This document shows positions 24,762-34,037 of a DNA stretch of 64,000 bases, in pieces. The translations under genes and the position numbers were made by a program. Position 1 is the stretch's first letter; each line of letters begins with the position of its first letter. The notes under the pieces are model-generated. The model was not told the origin of the DNA. It searched no databases and was given only the letters and a program-made list of their open reading frames with translations. The stretch lies in assembly GCA_026388275.1 (NCBI GenBank), contig JAPLKB010000042.1, positions 17,744 to 81,743 of the forward strand. Reading direction: 5' to 3'. This stretch comes from Pseudomonadota bacterium (GTDB lineage Bacteria > Desulfobacterota > Syntrophorhabdia > Syntrophorhabdales > Syntrophorhabdaceae).

Positions 24762-25088
24762 ATGAAAAAATTATTAACAGTTATGATGCTTCTCGGGATT
24801 TTCGTATGTTTTTCTTTCAGTATTGCAATGGCCGCTGAAGAAGTAAAAGGGCTTGAACCGCAGGTAAAACAGATGATTGCACTCGCGGCAGGTTTTGGTA
24901 TTGCTGTTGCAGCTTTCGGCGGAGCACTCGGTCAGGGAAAGAGTATTACATCAGCGCTTGACGGCATAGCAAGAAATCCAGGTGCAGCAGGAAAGATAGT
25001 AACTCCTATGATTATCGGTCTTGCTATGATTGAATCACTTGTAATATATTCCCTCGTCGTTTCATTGCTTTTAATCTTTAAGCTTTAG
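24762..25088 (+). CDS. atpE: ATP synthase F0 subunit c with Na+-type ligands and N-terminal signal-like segment
   Basis: The rotor-ring subunit, 108 residues against the usual 70-90. The extra N-terminus (about residues 1-25, MKKLLTVMMLLGIF...IAMAAEE) looks like a cleavable signal or an added helix. The hairpin contains Gln58 in GALGQGKS, Glu91-Ser92 in AMIESL and Tyr96. The Gln/Glu spacing of 33 and the Glu/Tyr spacing of 5 match Gln32, Glu65, Ser66 and Tyr70 of the Ilyobacter Na+ c-ring. The Thr67 equivalent is Leu93. Na+ coupling is therefore plausible but not proven. F1 genes are not in the window. Confidence 0.93.
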   Translation: MKKLLTVMMLLGIFVCFSFSIAMAAEEVKGLEPQVKQMIALAAGFGIAVAAFGGALGQGKSITSALDGIARNPGAAGKIVTPMIIGLAMIESLVIYSLVVSLLLIFKL

Positions 25089-25099
25089 AACGATTTTTT

Positions 25100-25128
25100 A
25101 CGGGGGTGGCAACCACGCCTACCCCCGT
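25100..25128 (+). terminator. Hairpin after atpE (probable terminator)
   Basis: ACGGGGGT and ACCCCCGT form an 8-bp GC-rich stem 12 bp after the atpE stop. Only a weak AATTT follows, so termination may be partial. Confidence 0.5.
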
Positions 25129-25361
25129 AATTTGTGGTATTTATTATTCAAGACAATTCTGAAAAGTCCTATCAATATGTTTGTGTGCGTCCCGGGATAA
25201 ATGTTTGATAAGACGGATTATTAATATGATATAATCTATACGGATCGTCTTTTCGTAGCAGGGTCGTGAAAAGTAATAGAGCTCTTTCTGATAATACAGA
25301 TGCTGCGTGAGATCAAATTCATATAGTTTTGACTTTTTTGCCTGCCAAATTGTTCAGTATT

Positions 25362-25907
25362 CTAATCTGAATCGAGCTTTCTTTTGATATTATTCCAGAA
25401 ATCCAAAATATCTCTCATATAAGGTGATTTCTTCATATCAAGCCCTTTTTCTCCAATATAGCTGTCATAGTGTTTTATAATAAATTCATCAGGAATGCTG
25501 TCTATAATGGTATAGAGGTCTTTTTTCTCTGCAGACTGGATTTTCATTATCGCTGCAGACCTGTCTATTTTCTCATCAATACCGTATACAGTCTTTACGT
25601 TCTGCGGCAAATCCTTCATGTCACGATAAATGGCTAGATACTTGCTTGTGAATTCCTGATCATTCATCTTTTTGAGTTTAGCAATGTTGGTTTCCTTTAT
25701 TTTGTTAATATCAGTAACTGCAACATAGCCTTTTGCAAACAGTTTAACCACTGCACCTACGAAAAGCTCTTTCGTTTTTACCGCATCAGAGTCTTTATCG
25801 CTTTTATCTTCTTTCACTTCCGCAGCACAGAACGCGTCACATATAAAGGACAACAGCAGGAGCACAATTACCACAAAACTTATTGTATTCGATTTTGTCC
25901 TGTTCAT
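25362..25907 (-). CDS. Exported hypothetical protein
   Basis: A 181-residue protein with a clear N-terminal signal: basic MNRTK, a hydrophobic stretch FVVIVLLLLSFI and a cleavage-like AFCAAE near residue 29. The mature part is highly charged and mostly helical (DKSDKDSDAVKTKELFVG...), with no cysteine and no motif I recognise. The cysteine at the end of the signal is not in a standard lipobox. It stands alone on the minus strand between the F0 operon and the EF-hand gene. No strong ribosome site is visible before the ATG. Confidence 0.7.
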   Translation of the reverse strand: MNRTKSNTISFVVIVLLLLSFICDAFCAAEVKEDKSDKDSDAVKTKELFVGAVVKLFAKGYVAVTDINKIKETNIAKLKKMNDQEFTSKYLAIYRDMKDLPQNVKTVYGIDEKIDRSAAIMKIQSAEKKDLYTIIDSIPDEFIIKHYDSYIGEKGLDMKKSPYMRDILDFWNNIKRKLDSD

Positions 25908-26058
25908 GCCGAATAAGTTTACGCCACAGTTAAACAGCTGTCAATACACTGAAACTATTTACTGTAATCCTGCCCATATGAAACAAAGATTGTTTCTCAG
26001 CAACAAATCTTTTTAAATAAAATATATCTATTAAGATAAATTTGTTCATGAAAAGATA

Positions 26059-26090
26059 TTGCAAACTTTTTGTAAAAAGTATACTTTTAC
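26059..26090 (+). promoter_or_regulatory. Promoter with overlapping palindrome, EF-hand gene
   Basis: TTGCAA (26059-26064) and TATACT (26080-26085) are 15 bp apart. The -10 is embedded in a near-perfect palindrome, GTAAAAAGTATACTTTTAC (26072-26090), a likely repressor or activator site just ahead of the ribosome site. Confidence 0.45.
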
Positions 26091-26105
26091 AAAGGGGCTT
26101 TCATT

Positions 26106-26501
26106 ATGAAAAAAATTGTTGTTTCAGCTTTTATATTGGCTTTTATAATTACCGGAAATGTATATGCTTCAAATGATGCATTTGAAAAAACTGATGCAAA
26201 CAAGGATGGAAAGATTGATGCAAAAGAATTTGATTCGGCAGTTAATAACAAATTTAAGCAATACGATAAAAATAGTGACGGCTTCATTGACGATAAAGAG
26301 CTTAATATTGCAAAAGATCCTGAAGCAGCCAAAGAATTCAAGTTTATGGACAAAAACAAGGACGGAAAGATAAGTAATGATGAATTCAAGTCCTCTGCCT
26401 TTGAAAGATTTAAACTTTTTGATAAGAATAGAGACGGCACACTCAGCACTACTGAGTATAAAGCTGAACGGGCATATCCCATTCTTAAATTCTATTTTTA
26501 A
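26106..26501 (+). CDS. Secreted/periplasmic EF-hand calcium-binding protein
   Basis: A 131-residue calmodulin-like protein with a Sec signal peptide (cleavage after about residue 21, NVYA-SND). Four canonical EF-hand loops follow at about residues 30, 54, 82 and 106: DANKDGKIDAKE, DKNSDGFIDDKE, DKNKDGKISNDE and DKNRDGTLSTTE. All have Asp at positions 1, 3 or 5 and Glu at position 12, so all four should bind Ca2+. A good AAAGGGG site precedes the ATG. Bacterial relatives are called calerythrin- or EF-hand-domain proteins; partners are unknown. It is unusual to find all four loops intact. Confidence 0.92.
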   Translation: MKKIVVSAFILAFIITGNVYASNDAFEKTDANKDGKIDAKEFDSAVNNKFKQYDKNSDGFIDDKELNIAKDPEAAKEFKFMDKNKDGKISNDEFKSSAFERFKLFDKNRDGTLSTTEYKAERAYPILKFYF

Positions 26502-26586
26502 TCAACAGTATTCAGATACATTAAAATAAAGTGAAAATATTTAACAAATCTTTTACATAACAGTGATGGAGCTGACAGGATAACGT

Positions 26587-27168
26587 ATGGATTACCGGGA
26601 AATAATGGAAAGCGCACTTGAGGCAATGGGAAACATGGCAGAGATAAACAATCCATACAAGAAAGGACACCACAAAAGGGTTTCATCTCTGTCCGGAAAA
26701 ATTGCAGAAGAGATGGGTATTGAAAGCGACGACATATACCTGATCCGGGTTGCTGCAAGCATTCATGATATTGGAGAAATAGCCATTCCAATAGATATAC
26801 TCTGCAAGGTCACAAGACTTACACACATAGAGTCAATGCTTTTAAAAGAACATCCTGAGAAATCCTTTAGCATTCTGAAAGATTTGAAGTTTCCCGGGAT
26901 CGTGGCTGAAACAATCCTCCAACACCATGAAAGAATTGACGGCTCCGGGTATCCTCGAGGTTTGAAGGGCAATGAAATACTCAGGTCAGCGAAGATTATC
27001 TCTGTGGCAGACACAGTGGATGCCATAATATCCGACCGTTCATATCATTATGCCAGGCCTGTTGAGCAGGCGCTCAAAGATATTGAACAGGAAAATAATG
27101 TTTTATACGACCCGGAAGTTGTGGATGCCTGTACAGTACTCTTTCGTAATAAAGGATTTACATTATAA
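26587..27168 (+). CDS. HD-GYP domain protein (c-di-GMP phosphodiesterase-like)
   Basis: A free-standing HD-GYP domain of 193 residues without a receiver or membrane part. Motifs: HHKRVSSLSGKIAEEMG, the metal pair in ASIHDIGEIAIP, KEHPEKSFSIL, QHHERIDGSGYPRGLKG and a Tyr/Pro-rich end. The HD-GYP signature DGSGYP is intact. The residue after HDIG is Glu instead of the usual Lys, a change in the region linked to activity, so catalysis should be tested. Its stop codon overlaps the helicase start (TAATG), so the two are translationally coupled. Confidence 0.85.
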   Translation: MDYREIMESALEAMGNMAEINNPYKKGHHKRVSSLSGKIAEEMGIESDDIYLIRVAASIHDIGEIAIPIDILCKVTRLTHIESMLLKEHPEKSFSILKDLKFPGIVAETILQHHERIDGSGYPRGLKGNEILRSAKIISVADTVDAIISDRSYHYARPVEQALKDIEQENNVLYDPEVVDACTVLFRNKGFTL

Positions 27169-29150
27169 TGAAAAAGTACATTCTGCATAGGGATACTGCA
27201 CCAAAAACATCCCTTATTGAGTATGAAAAAGAGCTGAATGAAGAGCAACTAAATGTAGTAATGTGCGGAAACGGGCCGATTCTTGTTATAGCAGGTGCCG
27301 GAAGCGGCAAGACACGCGTCGTCACATACCGGGTTGCAAGGCTTTTGGAACAGGGAGCATCGCCGAACAGTATACTGCTTCTCACATTCACAAACAAAGC
27401 TGCAAGGGAAATGCTCCACCGTGTGGAGCACCTGTTAAAAATAAACACCAGATATATGTGGGGCGGCACTTTCCATCATATCGGCAATATGATATTGAGA
27501 CAGCATTGCGAGCTGCTTGGTTTTAAGAAAAATTTTACAATCCTCGACAATGAAGATGCAAAAGACATGGTTGAGCTTGCAGTAAAAGAACTGAAAATAG
27601 ATAAGAAGGAAAGGAGATTCCCTAAAGGCACATTAATAAAAAAGATACTAAGTTATTCAGTAAACACGATGGATACTGTAGAAGCGTGCATTAAAGAAAG
27701 GTATCCCTTCTTCTTTGACATAATCGATGAAATAGCAGCAGTAGAAAAAAAATATACAGAAAAGAAAAAAGCCACTAATTCAATGGATTTTGATGACCTG
27801 ATTTTCTTCTGGCATAAGATACTATCTGAAAACGAGCATTTGAGAACGCATTATGCCGCAGTTTTTTCTCACATTCTCGTTGACGAGTATCAGGACACAA
27901 ACACGATACAGGCACAGATTGTTGATTTTATGGGGCTGATAAACCGAAACGTAACTGTTGTCGGAGACGACGCCCAGAGCATTTACTCTTTCAGGGGTGC
28001 AAACTTTCAAAACATCCTTGAGTTTCAGAAAAGATATGAAGAAGCCAGGATATTCAAGCTTGAGACTAATTACAGAAGCACCCCGGAGATACTGGAGCTT
28101 GCAAACGACTCCATATCACAAAACAAAAAACAATTTTTTAAAAATCTGAAAAGCATAAGAGGCAGCGGCGTGATTCCCGTTGTAACACATTTAAGAGATG
28201 TAATGGAACAAGCAGAATTTGTTGCACAGAGAGTGCTTGAGTTGAGAGATGAAGGTGTGCCTCTGAATCAAATTGCAGTGCTCTACAGGGCCCATTACCA
28301 TTCAATGGAACTCCAGATGGAGCTGACCCGCAGAGATATCCCTTTTGAGATAAGAAGCGGATTGCGTTTCTTTGAACAGGCGCACATAAAAGATGTTATT
28401 TCGTTCTTAAGGATAATGAACAATATATACGACGAAGTTTCATGGAAGAGGATGCTGAAGCTGTTTCCCAGGGTAGGCAACAGAACGGCAGATCACATCT
28501 ATGAATATATCAAAACCTGTCCTGACCCGATTCACACATTTATCTCAAAGAGTATTATTGAGCATTTTAAGAGTATACAAAAAGAAAATATTGAAATATG
28601 GTCAAAACTTTTCAATGAGCTTTCCACGCTGCTGGAGGAAGAAGCATTATCCGACATGATCTCTGCTGTACTGAAGCATGGTTATACGGAATATCTTAAA
28701 TATAACTACCCTAACTCAGATTCAAGACTTGAGGACATCGGACAACTGATAAATTTTTCCACCCAGTATCAGTCTCTGGAAGCCTTTTTGAGCGAGCTGT
28801 CCCTCTTAAGCGGAGTCAGTGGCGAAGAGATCGTAAGCGCCGCAGATGATGATGAAAAAATGATCTTAAGCACCATTCATCAGGCAAAAGGGCTTGAGTG
28901 GAAAGCAGTATTTATCATATGGTGCGCTGAAGGCAGATTCCCGAACCCGAAGGCTATAGAAGAAGGCAACGACGAGGAAGAAAGAAGGCTTTTCTATGTG
29001 GCTTCCACAAGGGCAATGGACGAATTGTATCTGTGCTGTCCTCTTTTGACTTTCGATAAACAGGCAGGCCATGTAATCCTCAGACCTTCAAGATTTATCT
29101 CAGAATTAAAGGGCAGCTCCTACGATGAGTGGCATGTATCGGAGTATTAA
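27168..29150 (+). CDS. UvrD/PcrA-type ATP-dependent DNA helicase
   Basis: A superfamily-1A 3'-5' helicase, 660 residues, close to the family's 650-730. Motifs in order: Q-motif LNEEQLNVV, Walker A VIAGAGSGKTR (about residue 45), TFTNKAAREM, Walker B LVDEYQDTN, GDDAQSIYSFRGA, NYRSTPEI, TIHQAKGLEWKAVFI and VASTRAMDELYL. It likely acts in repair or replication restart. The ATG overlaps the preceding HD-GYP stop codon. It is a Rep/UvrD paralogue rather than AddA or RecB, since no nuclease domain is present. A 12-bp-stem hairpin follows the gene. Confidence 0.93.
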   Translation: MKKYILHRDTAPKTSLIEYEKELNEEQLNVVMCGNGPILVIAGAGSGKTRVVTYRVARLLEQGASPNSILLLTFTNKAAREMLHRVEHLLKINTRYMWGGTFHHIGNMILRQHCELLGFKKNFTILDNEDAKDMVELAVKELKIDKKERRFPKGTLIKKILSYSVNTMDTVEACIKERYPFFFDIIDEIAAVEKKYTEKKKATNSMDFDDLIFFWHKILSENEHLRTHYAAVFSHILVDEYQDTNTIQAQIVDFMGLINRNVTVVGDDAQSIYSFRGANFQNILEFQKRYEEARIFKLETNYRSTPEILELANDSISQNKKQFFKNLKSIRGSGVIPVVTHLRDVMEQAEFVAQRVLELRDEGVPLNQIAVLYRAHYHSMELQMELTRRDIPFEIRSGLRFFEQAHIKDVISFLRIMNNIYDEVSWKRMLKLFPRVGNRTADHIYEYIKTCPDPIHTFISKSIIEHFKSIQKENIEIWSKLFNELSTLLEEEALSDMISAVLKHGYTEYLKYNYPNSDSRLEDIGQLINFSTQYQSLEAFLSELSLLSGVSGEEIVSAADDDEKMILSTIHQAKGLEWKAVFIIWCAEGRFPNPKAIEEGNDEEERRLFYVASTRAMDELYLCCPLLTFDKQAGHVILRPSRFISELKGSSYDEWHVSEY

Positions 29151-29185
29151 AACCGACAAAAAATAATCTGATAAGCCTGTCCGGA

Positions 29186-29214
29186 GAATTTGCTAACATT
29201 GTGTTAGCAAATTC
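29186..29214. terminator. Perfect 12-bp hairpin after the helicase gene
   Basis: GAATTTGCTAAC and GTTAGCAAATTC flank a 5-nt loop, with outer CGGAGA/TCTCCG partly pairing. It lies 36 bp after the helicase stop. A similar TGCTAAAA/TTTTAGCA palindrome is at 38815-38833. Confidence 0.5.
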
Positions 29215-29683
29215 TTAAATCTCCGTAAATTCAATAACCACGCCATTTAACAAGCCATCATTTTTAAAACCTCCTGATGAGATACAGGGTATTATCCGGG
29301 AGTTAAAATTATGATAGTGAATAGAGAATAAATATTATTTCAAGACCCGGCCACAAAAGTTCATTTAACATTCAGGCGAAATTGTTTGTATTTTTCATTT
29401 CATAGGGGTAGAATTTTCGTAAACAGGGTGAAGGGGCGGTTCCAATTTCAAATTGAGAATTTAGAATTTAGAATAACCCGAAATGTGCAAATTTAGTCTC
29501 AAAATGCGCGTTGCAGAAACGCTTGCCTGTATTGGTTTTACGGAGATTTTGGAAGTTTCTGACAATGTGTCAGAAAAAAGTTGCAAGTTGAAAACTATGG
29601 ACTATTTGCTATTACCCGTTGGATGTTTTGAGAAAGGTGGAGCTAACATGTATGGTTGGAGAATCTGGTCTCACAGGTTCTGG

Positions 29684-29712
29684 TTGACACCCCGAAAACC
29701 ATTTGATAGCAT
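29684..29712 (+). promoter_or_regulatory. Sigma-70-type promoter of the hsd operon
   Basis: TTGACA (29684-29689) and TAGCAT (29707-29712) are 17 bp apart, about 120 bp before the hsdM start. The -35 is perfect; the -10 is weak. Confidence 0.45.
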
Positions 29713-29835
29713 TAGGGAAAACAAATTAGGACAAGTAAAAAGGTCTTATTCCAATGTTAGGTTCCAAGGTTTTCCTGTAAAAGTTGTAAGGAAGTTGCTG
29801 ACGATGTTGACGTCAGCATAATAAGGAGATACTAA

Positions 29836-31365
29836 ATGGCCGATAACAACGAACTGGAAAGAACCCTCTGGGCTACGGCAGATAAGCTGCGCAACAATAT
29901 GGATGCGGCACAATATAAACACGTTGTCCTGGGATTGATCTTTCTCAAATACATTTCCGACGCCTTCAATGACCTTCACGAGAAATTGAAAGAAGGTAAA
30001 GGGGAATCTGAAGGCGCAGACCCGGAAGACAGGGATGAATACCTTGCCAAAAATATTTTCTTCGTTCCGGAAAAGGCCCGTTGGCAATTCCTCCAGGACC
30101 ATGCTAAGCTGCCGGAGATAGGCAAGTTCGTTGACGAAGCCATGGAGGCAATCGAGAAAATCAATCCATCACTCAAGGGTGTTCTGCCGCAAATTTACGC
30201 CGATGCTGATCTGAACAAACAAAGGCTCGGTGAATTGATTGACCTTATTGCAACTATCGGATTTAACCAGGATGGCCATACATCAAAGGATCTGCTCGGC
30301 AGAGTATATGAATACTTTCTTGGCCAGTTTGCTGACGCAGAAGGTAAAAAAGGCGGCCAGTTCTGGACTCCTCAAAGCATCGTGAAGCTCCTTGTCGAAA
30401 TGCTGGAACCTTACAAAGGGCGTGTCTATGACGGCTGCTGCGGCTCAGGCGGCATGTTTGTCCAGAGCGAGAAATTCATTCTCAGCCATCAGGGCAATAT
30501 CAAGGACATCTCGATTTACGGGCAGGAATCGAACCCGGCAACTCTCCGTCTTGCCAGAATGAATCTTGCCATTCGAGGCATAGACGCCCAACTGGAAGTC
30601 GGGGACACCTTTCTGAATGACAGGTTCAAGGACAAGGATTTGAAATTCGATTTCATTCTTGCCAATCCACCCTTCAACATAAGCGATTGGAGCGGCGAGC
30701 TTCTGCGCGATGACAGCCGCTGGAAATACGGTGTTCCGCCAACAGGTAATGCCAACTATGCCTGGCTTCAGCACTTTGCCCATAAACTGAGTCCCAGCGG
30801 TACTGCCGGAATTGTTCTTGCCAACGGCAGTATGAACAGCAATACAGGTGGAGAGAGTGAGATACGGAAGAACATGATCGAAGCGGGATTGATAGATTGT
30901 ATGGTTGCCCTTCCCTCACAGCTTTTCTACAATACCATGATTCCAGCCTGTCTCTGGTTTCTGGCACGGAACAAAACCAATCACAAATTCCGTGACCGCT
31001 CGAAAGAGATTCTCTTTATTGATACCCGCAAACTCGGCACAATGCTCAACCGTCGCAACCGCGAATTGACCGATGCCGATATAGCCCTCATCGCAGGCAC
31101 ATACCACAGTTGGCGCAGCAAGGATGGTAAATACGAAGACAAAGCAGGTTTCTGTAAATCCGCCACAATTGAAGAGGTGCAAAATAACGGACATGTATTA
31201 ATGCCCGGACGTTACGTGGGTACAGAGGAAGAGATAGACGACGGCATTCCTTTTGATAAGAAGATGAAGTCTCTTACTACAAAACTGGCTGAGCAGTTTG
31301 CCAAAAGCTCGGAATTGGAGAAGACCATTCGGGAGAATCTCAAAGGGATTGGATATGAGTTTTAG
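29836..31365 (+). CDS. hsdM: Type I restriction-modification system, methyltransferase subunit
   Basis: A 509-residue N6-adenine methyltransferase that works with HsdS to protect, and with HsdR to cut, DNA. It has the N-terminal HsdM helical domain ([19 protein letters not shown]), then [21 protein letters not shown] motif [15 protein letters not shown] and catalytic motif IV LANPPFN. AAGGAG precedes the ATG. It is the first gene of a five-gene operon; its end overlaps the next gene by 11 bp. Complete and apparently functional. Confidence 0.96.
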   Translation: MADNNELERTLWATADKLRNNMDAAQYKHVVLGLIFLKYISDAFNDLHEKLKEGKGESEGADPEDRDEYLAKNIFFVPEKARWQFLQDHAKLPEIGKFVDEAMEAIEKINPSLKGVLPQIYADADLNKQRLGELIDLIATIGFNQDGHTSKDLLGRVYEYFLGQFADAEGKKGGQFWTPQSIVKLLVEMLEPYKGRVYDGCCGSGGMFVQSEKFILSHQGNIKDISIYGQESNPATLRLARMNLAIRGIDAQLEVGDTFLNDRFKDKDLKFDFILANPPFNISDWSGELLRDDSRWKYGVPPTGNANYAWLQHFAHKLSPSGTAGIVLANGSMNSNTGGESEIRKNMIEAGLIDCMVALPSQLFYNTMIPACLWFLARNKTNHKFRDRSKEILFIDTRKLGTMLNRRNRELTDADIALIAGTYHSWRSKDGKYEDKAGFCKSATIEEVQNNGHVLMPGRYVGTEEEIDDGIPFDKKMKSLTTKLAEQFAKSSELEKTIRENLKGIGYEF

Positions 31366-32701
31366 GGAAGGCGAAATGATTGAATTTAAGAAAAGCCTTA
31401 CCTCCCTCAAGGAGGGCTTGATTTCAATCTCGGCAATCCTCAATAAACATGGAGCAGGTGAACTTTGGTTCGGCATTGCCCCTGACGGCAAACCAACAGG
31501 CCTTGTTATAAATGAAAAGACACTCCGTGATATTTCGCAATCCATTGCAGCGCACATTGAACCCAGGATTTACCCCCAGATTACCCCGGAAATACTTAAC
31601 GGAAAGACCTGTATTAAGATAGCCTTTTCAGGAAGGGAAAGGCCCTATTTCGCATACGGCAGGGCTTACATGCGCGTGGCCGATGAGGACAGACACCTTA
31701 CTGCAAAAGAACTTGAAAACCTGATTCTTGCCAGAAACCGCGAGGCGCTCCGCTGGGATAATGAACCCTGCAAAATCTCCATCAAAGAACTTAATGAAAG
31801 GAAAATCAGGGCATTTGTAAAGCGGTCCGGTCTGGTATGGGACAATGCCTCCAATGTACTGGAGAAACTGAGCCTTATGCAGGATGGACAATTGCTCAAT
31901 GCAGCTCCTCTCTTTTTTGCCAAAAAACCTACGCTTCAACTGCGCTGCGCTGTTTTTGCCTCAACGGATACGGCAACAATTATTGACCGTCACGATTACG
32001 AAGGAGACATTCTTGCACTTATCGAAGAAGCGCAGAAATACATTCTCAAAAATATTCACATCGGCATGAAACTCGATGGCCTCTACCGCGTGGATGTTCC
32101 TGAAATTTCGGTGGCAGCTATGCGCGAGGCGATTATCAACGCATTCTGCCATCGTGACTATCACGACCCGGACTATGTGCAAATAGCCATTTTCAAAGAC
32201 CGTGTTGAAATCCGTAATCCCGGCAAGTTGTATGGTAATCTGACAATTGAGAAAATACGCAAAGGTAACGTGTCTCAGCGAAGGAATCCCCTCATTGCGG
32301 AATTGCTCCGCCGTATTCAGATGGTTGAGACCTGGGGACGGGGCATGCGCCTCATCCTTGCTGAGGAGCCGACTGTCCAATTCAGCGAAGTAGCCCATCT
32401 TTTTATCGCCGCTTTTAGCAGGCCCTCATTCGCTGAACCGGATAAGACTATCGATAAAACCACAGCCCCAAAGGAACCGGAACAAATCACCGAAGAAAGT
32501 TCGGGGAAAAGTTCGGGGAAAACAGAAGAACAGATCATTGCGCTGTTTTCGGTTAATGGAAAGCTGACCATTCCTGAACTGGCGGAAACCCTCGGTGTTA
32601 CAACCCGCGCGATAGAGAAACAGATCGCCCGCCTACGCGGCCAAGGCCGTCTGCGTCGCGTGGGTCCGGCCAAAGGCGGGCACTGGGAGGTGGTGAAATG
32701 A
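31355..32701 (+). CDS. AlbA_2/Schlafen-type DNA-binding ATP-binding regulator within the hsd operon
   Basis: A 448-residue protein. The N-terminal AlbA_2 (Schlafen-type) domain starts [19 protein letters not shown] and includes [14 protein letters not shown]. The middle carries the HATPase_c_4-like region [34 protein letters not shown] and [10 protein letters not shown]. The C-terminus is a winged helix ([20 protein letters not shown]). I start at the ATG at 31355, behind AAAGGG and inside the end of hsdM. Related proteins are found inside many type I restriction operons and may regulate them. A short tandem repeat (SSGKSSGK) forms the linker. Confidence 0.85.
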   Translation: MSFREGEMIEFKKSLTSLKEGLISISAILNKHGAGELWFGIAPDGKPTGLVINEKTLRDISQSIAAHIEPRIYPQITPEILNGKTCIKIAFSGRERPYFAYGRAYMRVADEDRHLTAKELENLILARNREALRWDNEPCKISIKELNERKIRAFVKRSGLVWDNASNVLEKLSLMQDGQLLNAAPLFFAKKPTLQLRCAVFASTDTATIIDRHDYEGDILALIEEAQKYILKNIHIGMKLDGLYRVDVPEISVAAMREAIINAFCHRDYHDPDYVQIAIFKDRVEIRNPGKLYGNLTIEKIRKGNVSQRRNPLIAELLRRIQMVETWGRGMRLILAEEPTVQFSEVAHLFIAAFSRPSFAEPDKTIDKTTAPKEPEQITEESSGKSSGKTEEQIIALFSVNGKLTIPELAETLGVTTRAIEKQIARLRGQGRLRRVGPAKGGHWEVVK

Positions 32702-32804
32702 CCGGACAGCTTTGCGGCAACTTGTTCCAGTGTGGTTTTATGGCCTTTCCAATCCGGGATTCACTGCGCCCCGAATTGAAATATTGGGCTACCATGGTGC
32801 AGCG

Positions 32805-34037
32805 ATGAGTAGGGCGGGGTGGAAAAGATACAAACTTGAAGATATCCTCTCAAAGACAATTGATAACAGAGGAAAGAATCCGCCATTCTCCGATACGGGG
32901 TATTCGTATATCGATACCACCTGTATTGTTGGCGACAATAGATATCCCAGCTACGCTTTGGTTAGAAAGTATGTTTCAAAAGAAACGTATGAAAACTGGT
33001 TTCGCAGTGGCCATCCAAGAAGAAATGATTTACTTATAGCCACTGTAGGGGCAAATATTGGGAAGATTTGTTTGATGGACGACACGCCTGCCTGCATAGC
33101 ACAAAATACGATTGGATTACGTATTGATGTGGCTGTTGCCGACCCTATTTTTGCTTACTATGTGCTTAGTAGTAATGAAATCCAGTCGAATCTGAAATCG
33201 TTGGATATCGGATCAGCTCAGCCGAGCATAAAGGTGCCACATCTTCTCAACCTATCCGTTGCCCTCCCTCCGCTCTCAACTCAGAGCCGAATCGCGGCCA
33301 TCCTCTCCGCTCTGGATGATAAAATAGAACTCAACCGTCAGATCAATGCCACACTGGAAGCCATTGCACAGGCCATTTTCAAGGAATGGTTTGTTGATTT
33401 AAATTTTCCCGGCGCAACAGGCGAAATGGTTGAGAGTGAGTTGGGGATGATTCCACACGGCTGGTGGGTGGAAAAATTAGGGGAGATAGTAGAAGTAAAA
33501 GGTGGAACAACGCCAAGTACCAAAGAGGAAAGGTTTTGGAATGGTGAAAACTATTGGGCAACACCAAAAGACCTTTCAAACTTAAGTTCACCCATTTTAT
33601 TGACCACAGAAAGAAAAATTACAACAGAGGGTGCCAAGCAGATAGGTTCGGGTATTCTCCCTTCGGGCACTTTACTTTTATCTTCAAGAGCGCCAATAGG
33701 CTATTTGGCAATTTCAGATATACCCGTTTCAATCAATCAAGGTTTTATCGCTATTAACGCCAAGGCAACGTCAAACTTATTTATTTTGCATTGGCTAAAA
33801 GAGAATATGGAAACTATCATTGGCAGAGCCAATGGCTCCACATTTTTGGAAATTTCAAAAACCAATTTCCGAGAGATTGAATTAGTTATTCCTGATACAC
33901 AGATTACCCAGATGTTTGAAAAAGTCATTGCCCCAATTTTTGAACAGATAAAAGTCAATATGCAAGAATCTATAACTCTTGCCACCCTGCGTGATAGTCT
34001 TTTGCCTAAGTTAATGAATGGAGAAATTGACTTATGA
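32805..34037 (+). CDS. hsdS: Type I restriction-modification system, specificity subunit
   Basis: A DNA-recognition subunit of 410 residues with two target-recognition domains separated and followed by conserved helices. TRD1 runs from WKRYKLEDILSKTIDN to LPPLSTQSRIAAILSALDDK; the central helix continues ELNRQINATLEAIAQAIFKE. TRD2 runs from VEKLGEIVEVKGGTTPSTK to the end, [17 protein letters not shown] start at the ATG at 32805 (MSRAGWKRY); the frame is open 31 codons further up. The second half is visibly more AT-rich than hsdM or hsdR, consistent with TRD exchange. It overlaps the next gene by 4 bp. Confidence 0.92.
   Translation: MSRAGWKRYKLEDILSKTIDNRGKNPPFSDTGYSYIDTTCIVGDNRYPSYALVRKYVSKETYENWFRSGHPRRNDLLIATVGANIGKICLMDDTPACIAQNTIGLRIDVAVADPIFAYYVLSSNEIQSNLKSLDIGSAQPSIKVPHLLNLSVALPPLSTQSRIAAILSALDDKIELNRQINATLEAIAQAIFKEWFVDLNFPGATGEMVESELGMIPHGWWVEKLGEIVEVKGGTTPSTKEERFWNGENYWATPKDLSNLSSPILLTTERKITTEGAKQIGSGILPSGTLLLSSRAPIGYLAISDIPVSINQGFIAINAKATSNLFILHWLKENMETIIGRANGSTFLEISKTNFREIELVIPDTQITQMFEKVIAPIFEQIKVNMQESITLATLRDSLLPKLMNGEIDL

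Larger units (their letters stand above)
29151..29835. other. 685-bp region between the helicase and the restriction operon
   Basis: No gene I trust. It has the hairpin at 29186-29214, an AT-rich stretch, and the likely hsd promoter at 29684-29712. An open frame at 29483-29821 lacks a ribosome site and family resemblance. Confidence 0.55.

Noticed and set aside
29483..29821. Open frame of 112 codons before hsdM
   Set aside because: No ribosome site before its ATG, no family resemblance, and it would contain the likely hsd promoter.
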